From: Rhodanobacter sp. OK091
GTDB taxonomy: Bacteria; Pseudomonadota; Gammaproteobacteria; Xanthomonadales; Rhodanobacteraceae
DNA: 64,000 nt
Direction of reading: 5' to 3'
Assembly (NCBI RefSeq): GCF_900142825.1
Contig: NZ_FRCH01000001.1
Coordinates: 1,488,001 to 1,552,000 of the forward strand
In this document: positions 28,755 to 37,086 of the stretch, piece after piece
How positions within the stretch are numbered: position 1 is the first letter of the stretch
Layout of the letters: every line of letters begins with the position of its first letter
Notes under the pieces: generated by a model
Seen by the model: the letters and a program-made list of their open reading frames with translations, nothing else
What the model was told of the DNA's origin: nothing
Databases searched by the model: none
Translations under genes and position numbers: made by a program

Positions 28755-29798
28755 TCAGATCAGCTTTTCCGCTTCCAGCTCGCTCTTCAGATACGCGTAA
28801 TAGATCGGCGCGGCGATCACGCCGGGCAGACCGAACGCGGCCTCCATCAGCAACATGGCGATCAGCAGTTCCCAGGCGCGCGCGTTGATCTGGATGCCCA
28901 CGATGCGTGCGTTGAGGAAATACTCCAGCTTGTGGATCACGATCAGAAAGCCCAGCGCGGCGATGGCGACACCGAGCGATACGGACAGCGCGACAATGGT
29001 GACAGCAGTGTTGGACAGCAGGTTGCCGACCACCGGTAGCAGGCCGACGATGAAGGTCAGCACCACCAGGGTCTTTGCCAGCGGCAGATGGATGCCGAAC
29101 AGCGGCAATGCGCCAAGCAGGAAGATCGCGGTGAATACCGTATTGATCAGCGAGATCTTCACCTGCGCGAACACGATGTTGTGGAACGCCTCGGCTAGTC
29201 GCTGGCTACGCTGCCCCAGCGCCGCGGCCAGCGGCCCGACCTGGTGTGCCGGACGGGCGCGGCTGAGCGCGATGATCGCACCCAGCACCAGACCGATAAT
29301 GATGTGCACGAACACCCGCACCGCGCCCTTGCCGGCCAGTTGCAGGGTTCCTGCATGCTTGCGGGCCAGCTCGATCGCGCCCACGCGCAGATCGTCGACA
29401 CTGTCGGGAAGGTTGTCGACCAGGATTGGCGGCAACTGCTGACGGGCCTTTTCCACCAGCGGCATCAGCTGCTGTTGCCACAGCAGTTCGGGGTTGCCGA
29501 TTTCGCTGCGAAAGAAACTGATCGCGCCGAGGATCAGCAGGATCAGCAAGCCCACTACGATCGCACCCAGCACGGCCACCACGACCACCCGCGCCCGGTC
29601 GCCGGAAATGCGCCGGCCCAGCAACGGGGTCATGGCCTGCACCAGCTCATAGACCAGCAGGCCGGACAGCAACGCCGACAGCAGGTGAACCCCGATGACC
29701 AGCAGCAGCGCCACCGCGGCCAGCAGGTAACTCGCGTAACGGATAGTCGGCGAAGGCTCGCGCGTGGTGAAAGAGGGATCCATGCGAGGTGCAACCAT
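28755..29798 (-). CDS. AI-2E family (PerM/TqsA-like) membrane protein
   Basis: A 347-residue inner-membrane protein with about seven to eight hydrophobic spans: a pair near residues 20-60, one near 75-100, and five in the C-terminal half (150-325). The central hydrophilic loop (residues 100-150) and the final GLPGVIAAPIYYAYLKSELE are typical of the AI-2E/UPF0118 family. Members export autoinducer-2 (TqsA), exchange Na+/H+ or have unknown roles; the substrate cannot be predicted. Either of two ATG codons (MVAPRMDPS) may start it, and neither has a strong ribosome site. It is convergent with the sulfotransferase. Confidence 0.87.
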   Translation of the reverse strand: MVAPRMDPSFTTREPSPTIRYASYLLAAVALLLVIGVHLLSALLSGLLVYELVQAMTPLLGRRISGDRARVVVVAVLGAIVVGLLILLILGAISFFRSEIGNPELLWQQQLMPLVEKARQQLPPILVDNLPDSVDDLRVGAIELARKHAGTLQLAGKGAVRVFVHIIIGLVLGAIIALSRARPAHQVGPLAAALGQRSQRLAEAFHNIVFAQVKISLINTVFTAIFLLGALPLFGIHLPLAKTLVVLTFIVGLLPVVGNLLSNTAVTIVALSVSLGVAIAALGFLIVIHKLEYFLNARIVGIQINARAWELLIAMLLMEAAFGLPGVIAAPIYYAYLKSELEAEKLI

Positions 29799-29907
29799 GA
29801 GTGCGAGGCCACCAGTCTGTCAGCAGCCCACGCCGGCTGCCAACCCTGTCCCATGGCTGTCGTAGACTTCCGCCATCGTCACGGTTCATCTTGCCCAAGG
29901 ATTCCGC

Positions 29908-30801
29908 ATGTCACTTCGCCGGCTCACGACCCTGCTCGCGCTTGCCCTGCTGGCCGGTTGCGCCACTACGACACCACCCCAGCCTGCTGTGGTGACGTCT
30001 GCGGCGCGGACGGCGGCGGTAGCGCACGTTGCCGCCAACGACAATCTCAACGCCGTAGCGTGGAGCCAGACCGCGATCGAGCACGACATGATCTACCTGC
30101 AGACTTATCGTGATGCCCAATCGCGTCTGCTCGCCGCATTGCACGACCAGCACTGGGATGCTCTGGGCAAGGCAGACCGGGTTGCACCGCTCAAGGGGCT
30201 CAAGCCGGCGGTGGTCCTGGATGTCGACGAAACCGTGCTGGACAACTCGCCGTTCGCGGCGCGCATGGTGAAAAGCGGCGCCGAGTACAACGAGGCGGAC
30301 TGGGCAGCCTGGTGCAAGGAAGCCCGGGCTCGCGCCTTGCCGGGCGCGGTCGAGTTCACCCAGTTCGCCGCCAAGCACGGCGTCGCGGTGATCTACATCT
30401 CCAACCGTGCCAAGGATCTGGACGAAGTCACGCTGGCCAACCTGCGCCAGGCCGGTTTCCCGGTGAGCGGATCGCAAGCCTTTCTTGGTCTCGGCACGGT
30501 AGTCGACGGCTGCGAGCAAGCCGGCAGCGAAAAGGGTTGCCGCCGGCAATTGGTTGCACGGCACTACCGCGTGTTGATGCAGTTTGGCGATCAGATCGGC
30601 GATTTCGTGGACGTCAACGCCAACACCGCCGACGGCCGCCGTCGGGCCGTCGCCGACTACTTGCCATGGGTCGGCACGCGCTGGTTCGTGCTGCCGAACG
30701 CCACTTACGGCTCGTGGGAGCCGGCGTTGTTCAACAACGACTGGAGTGCTACGCCAGACCAACGGCGCCAGCAGAAACTCGATGCGCTGCGCTATCAGTG
30801 A
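29908..30801 (+). CDS. Acid phosphatase, lipoprotein e(P4) family (HAD)
   Basis: A 297-residue lipoprotein: signal peptide with lipobox LLAGC (Cys19). NAVAWSQTAIEHDMIYLQTYRDA at about residues 48-70 matches the e(P4) entry motif. The HAD motif I is VVLDVDETVLDNSPF, motif II is VIYISNRAKDLDE, and a late acidic motif is FGDQIGDFVDV, together giving the DDDD-type active site with magnesium. Family members dephosphorylate nucleotides such as NMN or 5'-AMP on the outer membrane, which lets cells take up the nucleoside. AAGGA lies eight bases upstream. It is followed by an AT-rich gap with a candidate small RNA. Confidence 0.93.
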   Translation: MSLRRLTTLLALALLAGCATTTPPQPAVVTSAARTAAVAHVAANDNLNAVAWSQTAIEHDMIYLQTYRDAQSRLLAALHDQHWDALGKADRVAPLKGLKPAVVLDVDETVLDNSPFAARMVKSGAEYNEADWAAWCKEARARALPGAVEFTQFAAKHGVAVIYISNRAKDLDEVTLANLRQAGFPVSGSQAFLGLGTVVDGCEQAGSEKGCRRQLVARHYRVLMQFGDQIGDFVDVNANTADGRRRAVADYLPWVGTRWFVLPNATYGSWEPALFNNDWSATPDQRRQQKLDALRYQ

Positions 30802-30856
30802 AGAAAAGAATTTTTTATTACTAAAATTCAATTAGTTACAAGATATAACAAAAGTA

Positions 30857-30885
30857 TTGCCTCAGCTTTAACGAACAAGTAATAT
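30857..30885 (+). promoter_or_regulatory. Sigma-70-type promoter in AT-rich island
   Basis: TTGCCT (30857-30862), a 17-base spacer and TAATAT (30880-30885), with a start expected near 30892. It is one of the best -35/-10 matches in the window, with AT-rich sequence upstream that could serve as an UP element. Confidence 0.65.
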
Positions 30886-30891
30886 TTCGTT

Positions 30892-30990
30892 GCCAACACC
30901 TGCTGACCCAATCATTTTGCAGGCAAGGCCATTTCCCTTCCGGCTCTGCCGGATTTCCCCGTGAGGCTCAGGCCCGCGGGGTTTTCTTTT
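30892..30990 (+). ncRNA. Candidate small RNA
   Basis: A segment of about 99 bases from the predicted start to the terminator. It folds into three successive hairpins: CCTGC/GCAGG (30899-30923, 15-base loop), TCCGG/CCGGA (30939-30953) and a terminator, CCCCG/CGGGG (30957-30981) with an inner GGC/GCC pair, followed by TTTTCTTTTA. There is no plausible reading frame inside. It resembles no RNA family I can name; I compared it from memory with 4.5S RNA and common riboswitches. It could also be the attenuated leader of the lipoprotein gene 120 bases downstream. Confidence 0.5.
30957..30990 (+). terminator. Intrinsic terminator of the candidate small RNA
   Basis: Stem CCCCG/CGGGG with inner stem GGC/GCC and loop TCAG, followed by TTTTCTTTTA. 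Confidence 0.7.
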
Positions 30991-31109
30991 ATGGCGTCGC
31001 GAAATCTTGCGCCCTGCCCTTGTTTCGATACTGCCACGCCACTTACCCTGCGTGATCACGACGCTGCGCGGTACGCTTTCGCTCCGCCGTCCCCACGCGA
31101 GAACCTGCC

Positions 31110-32042
31110 ATGCGCCTGCCCTCCGTCCGTTACGCCTTCGTCCTGCTGCCGCTGTTCATCGCGTTGCTGAGCGCCTGTCACGGCAAGGACGAGTCCTCGC
31201 AACCGGGCGGCAGCACGCCGGAAGCAGCCTTGCAAGGCTCGGTCGACCTGCTCAAGGCCGGTGATTTCAATGGGCTGTGGAAGCACTCTCTGCCACCGGC
31301 CGACTACGCCAACATGCGTGCCGACTGGGGCCACCACCAGCACGATCAGCAACCGATCACGGCCGAAGATCGCGCCAAGTTCAACGAGACGCTGCAGAAG
31401 CTCACCGAACCGGATGCGGAGAACAAGCTATACGCCGAACTGCAGCCGAAGCTGACCGCGATGCAGCAGCAGTACAAAGACCAAATGCCGGTGCTGATCA
31501 GTGTCGGCGAAGCGCTGGTGAAAAGCGGCGTGGCGCAGAGCAAAACCCTCAGCGAAACCCAGAAGACCCAGGCCAACGGGGTGCTCGACGTGCTGGCGCC
31601 GTGGGTGCAGCAGACGCCGTGGTTCGATCAGGCCAAGGCGAAACAGGCGGTCGGCGTGGCCGTGGCGACCGCGCGCAAGCTGGATCTGAAAGATCCGGAA
31701 CAGCTGCGCTCGATGAGTTTCGACGACACCATGGGCAAGTACGCGACCGGTTATGCCGGGCTCAAGCAGCTGCTGACGATCTACGGCCTATCGGTGGACG
31801 ACACGCTGAATTCGATCAAGCTCACCCCGCTCTCCAACAGCGGTGGCCACGCCGTGGTGAAGATCGACTACACCTTGCTCGGCAAGCCGCTGTCGACCGA
31901 ATCGAAGCTGGTACAACAGGACGGCCGCTGGTACAGCGAGGACATGCTGGACAACGCGCGCAAGGCGCACCAGCAGTTGAGCCAGCCGGCCGAGAGCGCC
32001 AGCGTATCGGCCAATGCCGATACCGTCGCAAAACAAGACTGA
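31110..32042 (+). CDS. Putative lipoprotein of unknown function
   Basis: A 310-residue protein with signal peptide and lipobox LLSAC (Cys23), then a short linker and a largely helical body. ALQGSVDLLKAGDFNGLWKHSLPPADY resembles the start of a two-helix domain seen in uncharacterised periplasmic proteins. The region DGRWYSEDMLDNARKAH near the end looks like the last strand of an NTF2-like or similar fold. No catalytic motif is evident. plsB starts 25 bases downstream but has its own promoter-like -10 box. Confidence 0.7.
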   Translation: MRLPSVRYAFVLLPLFIALLSACHGKDESSQPGGSTPEAALQGSVDLLKAGDFNGLWKHSLPPADYANMRADWGHHQHDQQPITAEDRAKFNETLQKLTEPDAENKLYAELQPKLTAMQQQYKDQMPVLISVGEALVKSGVAQSKTLSETQKTQANGVLDVLAPWVQQTPWFDQAKAKQAVGVAVATARKLDLKDPEQLRSMSFDDTMGKYATGYAGLKQLLTIYGLSVDDTLNSIKLTPLSNSGGHAVVKIDYTLLGKPLSTESKLVQQDGRWYSEDMLDNARKAHQQLSQPAESASVSANADTVAKQD

Positions 32043-32055
32043 ACAGCGCAGCCAT

Positions 32056-32061
32056 TAGAAT
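32056..32061 (+). promoter_or_regulatory. -10 box for a leaderless plsB transcript
   Basis: TAGAAT followed by exactly six bases and the plsB ATG, so transcription would begin at or next to the start codon. There is no ribosome site before the ATG and no clear -35. Confidence 0.5.
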
Positions 32062-32067
32062 AGACGG

Positions 32068-34782
32068 ATGCAGAATATCTACACCGCGGATTCCACCGTT
32101 CGTCAGCGCGCCCCCTGGTGGTTCAACCTGGCCGGCCAGCTGCTGCAACCGTGGGTGCGCATCCGCCGCGACCCGGCCGAACCGGCCGCCTTGCTGCAGG
32201 CCGGCGTACCGGTCTGCTACGTGATCGAGCGCGACGGTTTCTCCGACGCACTGATCCTGCAACGCGCCTGCCGCGAGGCCGGCCTGCCCAACCCCATGCA
32301 ACCGATGGCGGGCACACGCCGGCGGCGCTCGGTGTTTGCACTGGCGCGACGCGACGGCTGGATCTTCGGACGCAACCGGCAGCGCGCGCCTAACGAACCG
32401 CTGCGGCAACTGGTGCGCTCGCTGGAAGGCATGCCCGAGCGCGATTTTCAGATCGTGCCGGTGTCGATCTATGTGGGCCGCGCGCCCAGCCGTGACAGTG
32501 GCTGGTTCCGCGTGCTGTTCTCGGAAAACTGGGTGATGGTGGGCCGCTTCCGCCGGCTGCTGGCGCTGTTGCTGAACGGCCGCGACACGGTGGTGCATTT
32601 CTCCGCGCCGGTGTCGCTGCGCAGCGTGCTGAGCGAATCCACCGAGATCACGCCGGAACGCTTCGCGCGCAAGATCGCGCGGGTGCTGCGCACCCACTTC
32701 CACCGCATCCGCGCCGCGGTGATCGGGCCAGACCTGTCGCACCGGCGTACCGTGGTCGACGCCGTGCTGAATGCCGAGCCGGTGCGCGCTGCGATCGCCG
32801 CCAGCGCGGCCAAGGAAAAAATCAGCCACGCCAAGGCCTGGCGCAAGGCGCACAAGCTGGTGCTGGAGATCGCCGCCGACTACTCGCATCCGGTGGTGCG
32901 TTCGGTGTCGTTCCTGCTGGCGAATTTCTGGAACAAGCTGTACGACGGCATCGCCATGCACCACTTCGACAAGGCCCGCGCTGCGGCGCCCGGCCACGAA
33001 GTGGTCTACGTGCCCTGCCATCGCAGCCATACCGACTACCTGCTGATGAGCTACCAGCTGCACGTGTCGGGCGTGGTGGTCCCGCATATCGCCGCCGGCG
33101 TGAATCTCAACCTGCCGGTGATCGGACCGGTCCTGCGCCGCGGCGGCGCGTTCTTCCTGCGCCGCAGCTTCAAGGGCAATGCGCTGTATTCAGTGGTGTT
33201 CAACGAATACCTGGCACAGCTGATCGATCGCGGCGTACCGATCGAATATTTCATCGAAGGCGGCCGCTCACGTACCGGCCGCCTGCTGGCGCCGCGCGCC
33301 GGCATGCTGGCGATGACCGTGCGCGCGTTCCTGCGCGCACCGCGCCGGCCGGTGCTGTTCCAACCGGTCTACATCGGCTACGAGAAGCTGATGGAAGGCA
33401 AATCCTACGCAGGCGAGCTCAGCGGCCAGCCGAAGGAAAAAGAATCTCTGCTCGGCCTGCTGCGGGGGCTGAAAGTGCTGCGCCAGCGCTATGGCCACGT
33501 GGCGCTGAATTTCGGCGAACCGATCGCGCTGACGCCGCTGCTCGATGCGGCAAGCGCCGACTGGCGTGCGGCGGCTACCGATCCCGATGCCAAACCGGAG
33601 TGGCTCAACGGCGTGACCGATCGCCTGGCCGAACAGATCCAGATCAACATCAACCGCGCCGCCGACGTCAATCCGATCAACCTGCTCGCGCTGGCCCTGC
33701 TGGCCACGCCGAAGCATGCGATGGCCGAGAGCGACCTGCTGACCCAGCTCGATCTGGGCAAGGCGCTGCTGGAAGAACTGCCGTATTCCGATCGCGTCAC
33801 GCTGACCTCGATGAATCCGGCCGCCATCATCGCTTACGGCGAGCAGATGGGCTGGATCCAGCGCGTGCAGCATCCGCTGGGCGACGTGCTGACCGTCGGC
33901 GGCGAGCAGGCAGTACTGCTCAGCTACTTCCGCAACAACGTGCTGCATCTGACCGCGACCGCTGCCTGGGTCGCCTGCTGCTTCCTCAACAACCGACGCA
34001 TGTCGCGCGGTTCGGTGCTGCGGCTGGGCAGGATCATCTACCCGTTCATCCAGGGCGAACTGTTCCTGCCGTGGGATGGCGAGGGCTTCAGCACTCAGTT
34101 GCAGGCAACGATCGACTTCTTCGTGCGCCGCGGCCTGCTCGAATCCACCAACGACGGCCGCACCCTCGAGCGCAGCGCCGGCCAGGAAGACAGCGCGTTC
34201 CAGCTCAAGGTGATCGCGCGCAGCCTGATCCAGGCGTTCGAGCGCTATTACATCACCATCGCCGCCCTGGCCAAGAACGGTCCGCACACGATGACCGGCG
34301 CCGAACTCGAGAACGCCTGCACGCTTACCGCACAGCGACTGAGCCTGCTCAACGAATTGTCCGCGCCGGAGTTCTTCGACAAGGCACTGTTCCGCGGCTT
34401 CATCCAGAAGCTGCGCGAACGCCGCGTCGTGTGGACCGACGACAACGGCAAGCTCGACTACGACAGCGCACTCGAAGGCATGGTGCGCGACGCGCGGGTG
34501 ATCCTGTCACGCGAGGTGCGCCACTCGATTCTCAAGATCACCCCCGGCGGCAGCGAGAAGGAGCCCGCCGCGGGCGAAGCCCTGAGCGACGACATGGCCG
34601 GCACCGCCGCGCCGCCGCAGGCCACGCCGGCCCGCCGCCGCGGCGACAAGGTAGACGAGGTGCCCTCGGATGCTTCCAGCGAGGACTTGCACCAGCGCCA
34701 TGTCGATGCCGAGCATCAGGTGCATGCTCATAGCACTGCAGCTGCCGCCGAAGAACCCAAGCAACCCGATCTTCCCCTCTAG
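32068..34782 (+). CDS. plsB: Glycerol-3-phosphate 1-O-acyltransferase
   Basis: An inner-membrane enzyme that acylates sn-glycerol-3-phosphate from acyl-CoA or acyl-ACP, the first step of phospholipid synthesis; GpsA (11.3 kb) supplies the substrate. The protein is 904 residues, longer than E. coli PlsB (807). The acyltransferase blocks are VPCHRSHTDYLLMSYQ (His318 and Asp five residues later, HX4D), RRGGAFFLRRSF, EYFIEGGRSRTGRLLAPRAGML and VLFQPVYIGYEKL. The last 75 residues are a low-complexity Ala/Glu/His/Asp tail. No ribosome site stands before the ATG; see the -10 box entry. Confidence 0.96.
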   Translation: MQNIYTADSTVRQRAPWWFNLAGQLLQPWVRIRRDPAEPAALLQAGVPVCYVIERDGFSDALILQRACREAGLPNPMQPMAGTRRRRSVFALARRDGWIFGRNRQRAPNEPLRQLVRSLEGMPERDFQIVPVSIYVGRAPSRDSGWFRVLFSENWVMVGRFRRLLALLLNGRDTVVHFSAPVSLRSVLSESTEITPERFARKIARVLRTHFHRIRAAVIGPDLSHRRTVVDAVLNAEPVRAAIAASAAKEKISHAKAWRKAHKLVLEIAADYSHPVVRSVSFLLANFWNKLYDGIAMHHFDKARAAAPGHEVVYVPCHRSHTDYLLMSYQLHVSGVVVPHIAAGVNLNLPVIGPVLRRGGAFFLRRSFKGNALYSVVFNEYLAQLIDRGVPIEYFIEGGRSRTGRLLAPRAGMLAMTVRAFLRAPRRPVLFQPVYIGYEKLMEGKSYAGELSGQPKEKESLLGLLRGLKVLRQRYGHVALNFGEPIALTPLLDAASADWRAAATDPDAKPEWLNGVTDRLAEQIQININRAADVNPINLLALALLATPKHAMAESDLLTQLDLGKALLEELPYSDRVTLTSMNPAAIIAYGEQMGWIQRVQHPLGDVLTVGGEQAVLLSYFRNNVLHLTATAAWVACCFLNNRRMSRGSVLRLGRIIYPFIQGELFLPWDGEGFSTQLQATIDFFVRRGLLESTNDGRTLERSAGQEDSAFQLKVIARSLIQAFERYYITIAALAKNGPHTMTGAELENACTLTAQRLSLLNELSAPEFFDKALFRGFIQKLRERRVVWTDDNGKLDYDSALEGMVRDARVILSREVRHSILKITPGGSEKEPAAGEALSDDMAGTAAPPQATPARRRGDKVDEVPSDASSEDLHQRHVDAEHQVHAHSTAAAAEEPKQPDLPL

Positions 34783-34786
34783 CCAC

Positions 34787-34807
34787 GCCGGCCGGAACAT
34801 GGCCGGC
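34787..34807. repeat. Hairpin between plsB and ubiE
   Basis: GCCGGCC GGAACAT GGCCGGC, a perfect seven-base stem with a seven-base loop directly after the plsB stop and just before the ubiE -10 box. No T-run follows, so it is a weak terminator at most; it could stabilise the plsB message. Confidence 0.5.
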
Positions 34808-34813
34808 CTCGGG

Positions 34814-34819
34814 TAACAT
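34814..34819 (+). promoter_or_regulatory. -10 box for a leaderless ubiE transcript
   Basis: TAACAT followed by six bases and the ubiE ATG; no ribosome site precedes the start codon. Confidence 0.45.
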
Positions 34820-34825
34820 GCAAGC

Positions 34826-35596
34826 ATGAGCGAACACTCCCCCAAGACCGCGCCAGGTCCGACCACCCATTTCGGCTTCCGCGACGTGCCCGTCGGCGAC
34901 AAGCAGAAGCTGGTCGGCCAGGTATTCACTTCAGTCGCGCGCAGCTATGACCTGATGAACGATCTGATGTCGTTCGGGGTGCATCGGCTGTGGAAGCGTC
35001 ACTTCGTGGCGGTCAGCGGCGTGCGCCGCGGCGACCGCGTGCTGGATCTGGCCGGTGGCACCGGCGACATCGCTGCGTTGCTGAAGCCGGTGGTGGGCGA
35101 TGAGGGCGAGGTAGTGGTCGGTGACATCAACGCGGCGATGCTCGGCGTCGGCCGCGACCGCATGACCGACCGCGGCCTGGTCTCCGGCCTGCGCTGGGCC
35201 CAGCTCAATGCCGAAGTGCTGCCGTTCCCGGACAACAGTTTCGACGCGGTGACCATGGCATTCGGCCTGCGCAATGTCACCGACAAGGACAAGGCGCTGG
35301 CTGACATCTGCCGCGTGCTCAAGCCCGGCGGCCGCCTGCTGGTGCTGGAATTCTCGAAAGTACAGAGCGAGCTGTTCGGCAAGCTGTACGACTTCCATTC
35401 GTTCAAGATCCTGCCCAGGCTCGGCCAGCTGTTCGCCGGCGATGCCGACAGCTATCAATATCTGGCCGAGTCGATCCGCAAGCATCCCGATCAGGAGACG
35501 CTCAAGGGCATGATGGAGCGCGCCGGCTTCGGCCGGGTCGAGGTACGCAACCTCAGCAACGGCATCGTGGCGATCCATCGGGCGTACAAGCTCTGA
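34826..35596 (+). CDS. ubiE: Ubiquinone/menaquinone biosynthesis C-methyltransferase
   Basis: A SAM-dependent C-methyltransferase that methylates the quinone ring at C-2 during ubiquinone (and menaquinone) synthesis. It is 256 residues. [25 protein letters not shown] and [18 protein letters not shown] form the family's N-terminal signature, [15 protein letters not shown] is the SAM motif [15 protein letters not shown] motif II region, and LVLEFSKVQ plus [17 protein letters not shown] the C-terminal signature. In E. coli it is followed by ubiJ and ubiB; here those two are 25 kb away. Confidence 0.97.
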   Translation: MSEHSPKTAPGPTTHFGFRDVPVGDKQKLVGQVFTSVARSYDLMNDLMSFGVHRLWKRHFVAVSGVRRGDRVLDLAGGTGDIAALLKPVVGDEGEVVVGDINAAMLGVGRDRMTDRGLVSGLRWAQLNAEVLPFPDNSFDAVTMAFGLRNVTDKDKALADICRVLKPGGRLLVLEFSKVQSELFGKLYDFHSFKILPRLGQLFAGDADSYQYLAESIRKHPDQETLKGMMERAGFGRVEVRNLSNGIVAIHRAYKL

Positions 35597-35649
35597 AACA
35601 ACCCGTTCGCGCGCAGGCTTCATCCTATAAATCGATCGAATCGACGTCC

Positions 35650-36315
35650 ATGCCGAACCGCTATCGCCCGTTTGCCGCCGCTGCCGCCTTGCTCGGCTGG
35701 CTTGCGCTGGCGTTGCAGCTGTCGCTGTCGATCCAGCTGACGGTGGCGAATGGGCAAGGTGCCTTGGCCGGGGTGTGGGCCTATGTCGGCTACTTCACTA
35801 TTTTGACGAATGTGCTGGCGGCGCTGGCGCTGACTTCCGCGGCACGCGGCCCGCGCGGAGCGGTCAGCGGCTTCTTCACCCGGCCCGACGTACATACCGC
35901 GATCGCGATGAGCATCGCCATCGTCGCGGCGGTCTACAACCTGCTGCTGCGCCAGCTGTGGCAGCCGCAAGGCTGGCAGATCGTTGCCGACAACACCTTG
36001 CATGTGGTGATGCCGGTGCTGTTCCTGCTGTACTGGTGGCTGGCGGTGCCGAAGACGACGCTGCGCTGGCCGCAGGCCATCGTCTGGCAGCTGTATCCGG
36101 CCGCCTATTTCGCCTACGCGCTGGTCCGCGGCGCGGTGAACCATTGGTACCCGTATCCGTTTCTCGACGTCGGCAAGCTGGGCTATCTGCACGTACTGGT
36201 CAATGCCTGCATGGTGTTGCTGGCATTCGTCGTGGTCGCGCTGCTGTTGGTCGCGCTGGCGCGTTGGCAGGTACGGCGTTCAAGCAACACTGCGGCGCTG
36301 CCAGCGCAACCCTGA
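35650..36315 (+). CDS. Pr6Pr family membrane protein
   Basis: A 221-residue inner-membrane protein with six hydrophobic spans. The patterns WAYVGYFTILTNVL (second span), NTLHVVMPVLFLLYWW (fourth) and PYPFLDVGKLGY (before the last) are those of the Pr6Pr family, a set of six-span proteins with conserved Pro residues that is distantly related to AIG1/FAR-17a proteins. Function is not known. It ends with a short basic tail. It is downstream of ubiE by 53 bases and convergent with a GST gene. Confidence 0.85.
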   Translation: MPNRYRPFAAAAALLGWLALALQLSLSIQLTVANGQGALAGVWAYVGYFTILTNVLAALALTSAARGPRGAVSGFFTRPDVHTAIAMSIAIVAAVYNLLLRQLWQPQGWQIVADNTLHVVMPVLFLLYWWLAVPKTTLRWPQAIVWQLYPAAYFAYALVRGAVNHWYPYPFLDVGKLGYLHVLVNACMVLLAFVVVALLLVALARWQVRRSSNTAALPAQP

Positions 36316-36334
36316 CCACGGCAGCGCCGACGCT

Positions 36335-37033
36335 TCAGCTCGCCGCTGTGCGCAGATCCGCCAGCAGAACGCCGGACTGAATCGCCTCTTCCTCATGATC
36401 CGGATCGCGCCAGGTTTCCTGCAGCGCGTCGGCATACCAGCGGCGCATGCCCGGCAACTCACGCAGACGCTCTGCATAGGCGCTGGCCCCAGCACCCAGC
36501 GTGAGGCCATAGGTCTGGATGCGGAAGGCTACCGGCGCGAAGAACGCATCGACCGCGCCGAACGCGTTGCCGGCCAGGAACGGGCCGCCGAAGCGGGCCA
36601 GACCTTCGCTCCACAATTCGTCGATGCGTGCGACGTCGGCACGCAACGCCGTCGGCAAGCTATCTGGCAACCGGATGCGCAAGCCACAGTTCATTCCGCA
36701 ATGCGTGCGCAGCGCGCTAAAGCCCGAATGCATCTCGGCGACGGCGCAACGCGCCCACGTACGCGCCCGCGAATCGGACGGCCAGACGTCCGGATGACGC
36801 TCAACCAGATACTCGGCGATCGCCAGCGAATCCCATACCACCGTGTCGCCGTCGCGCAGACACGGCACCTTGCCATTCGGCGAGAACGCGCGGAACGCGC
36901 TCCAGCTCGATCCTGTGCCCGGCGCGAACGGCACCAGCCGCTCGTCGAACGGAATACCGAGTTCGCTCAGCAACAGCCACGGCCGCAGCGACCACGACGA
37001 GTAGTTCTTGTTGGCGATATAGAGTTCGTACAC
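36335..37033 (-). CDS. Glutathione S-transferase family protein
   Basis: A 232-residue protein of the GST superfamily. The thioredoxin-like N-terminal domain starts YELYIANKNYSSWSLRPWLLL, with Ser residues at the glutathione-activating position. NGKVPCLRDGDTVVWDSLAIAEYL holds the cis-Pro and the SxAIxEYL glutathione contacts. The C-terminal helical domain includes FLAGNAFGAVDAFFAPV, with the N-capping box Asp. The NKNYSSWSLRPW start is a common subgroup in proteobacteria with unknown substrate. It is the last gene of an EamA-PhzF-GST group transcribed leftwards, divergent from an Lrp regulator. Confidence 0.9.
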   Translation of the reverse strand: MYELYIANKNYSSWSLRPWLLLSELGIPFDERLVPFAPGTGSSWSAFRAFSPNGKVPCLRDGDTVVWDSLAIAEYLVERHPDVWPSDSRARTWARCAVAEMHSGFSALRTHCGMNCGLRIRLPDSLPTALRADVARIDELWSEGLARFGGPFLAGNAFGAVDAFFAPVAFRIQTYGLTLGAGASAYAERLRELPGMRRWYADALQETWRDPDHEEEAIQSGVLLADLRTAAS

Positions 37034-37086
37034 GTTGCACTCCCGGTTGACTGTCTGAACGACCTGGCCAGCGTCGCCAAGAATGG

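Larger units (their letters stand above)
30802..31109. other. 308-base AT-rich intergenic region
   Basis: The first hundred bases are strikingly AT-rich (runs such as AGAATTTTTTATTACTAAAA) against the GC-rich chromosome. They carry the candidate promoter listed separately. A structured segment and an intrinsic terminator follow. The remaining 120 bases lead to a lipoprotein gene and show no clear promoter. No protein-coding gene is convincing. Confidence 0.7.

Noticed and set aside
30892..30990. Assignment of the candidate RNA to 4.5S RNA, 6S RNA or a known riboswitch
   Set aside because: None of the conserved sequences of those RNAs that I can recall is present.
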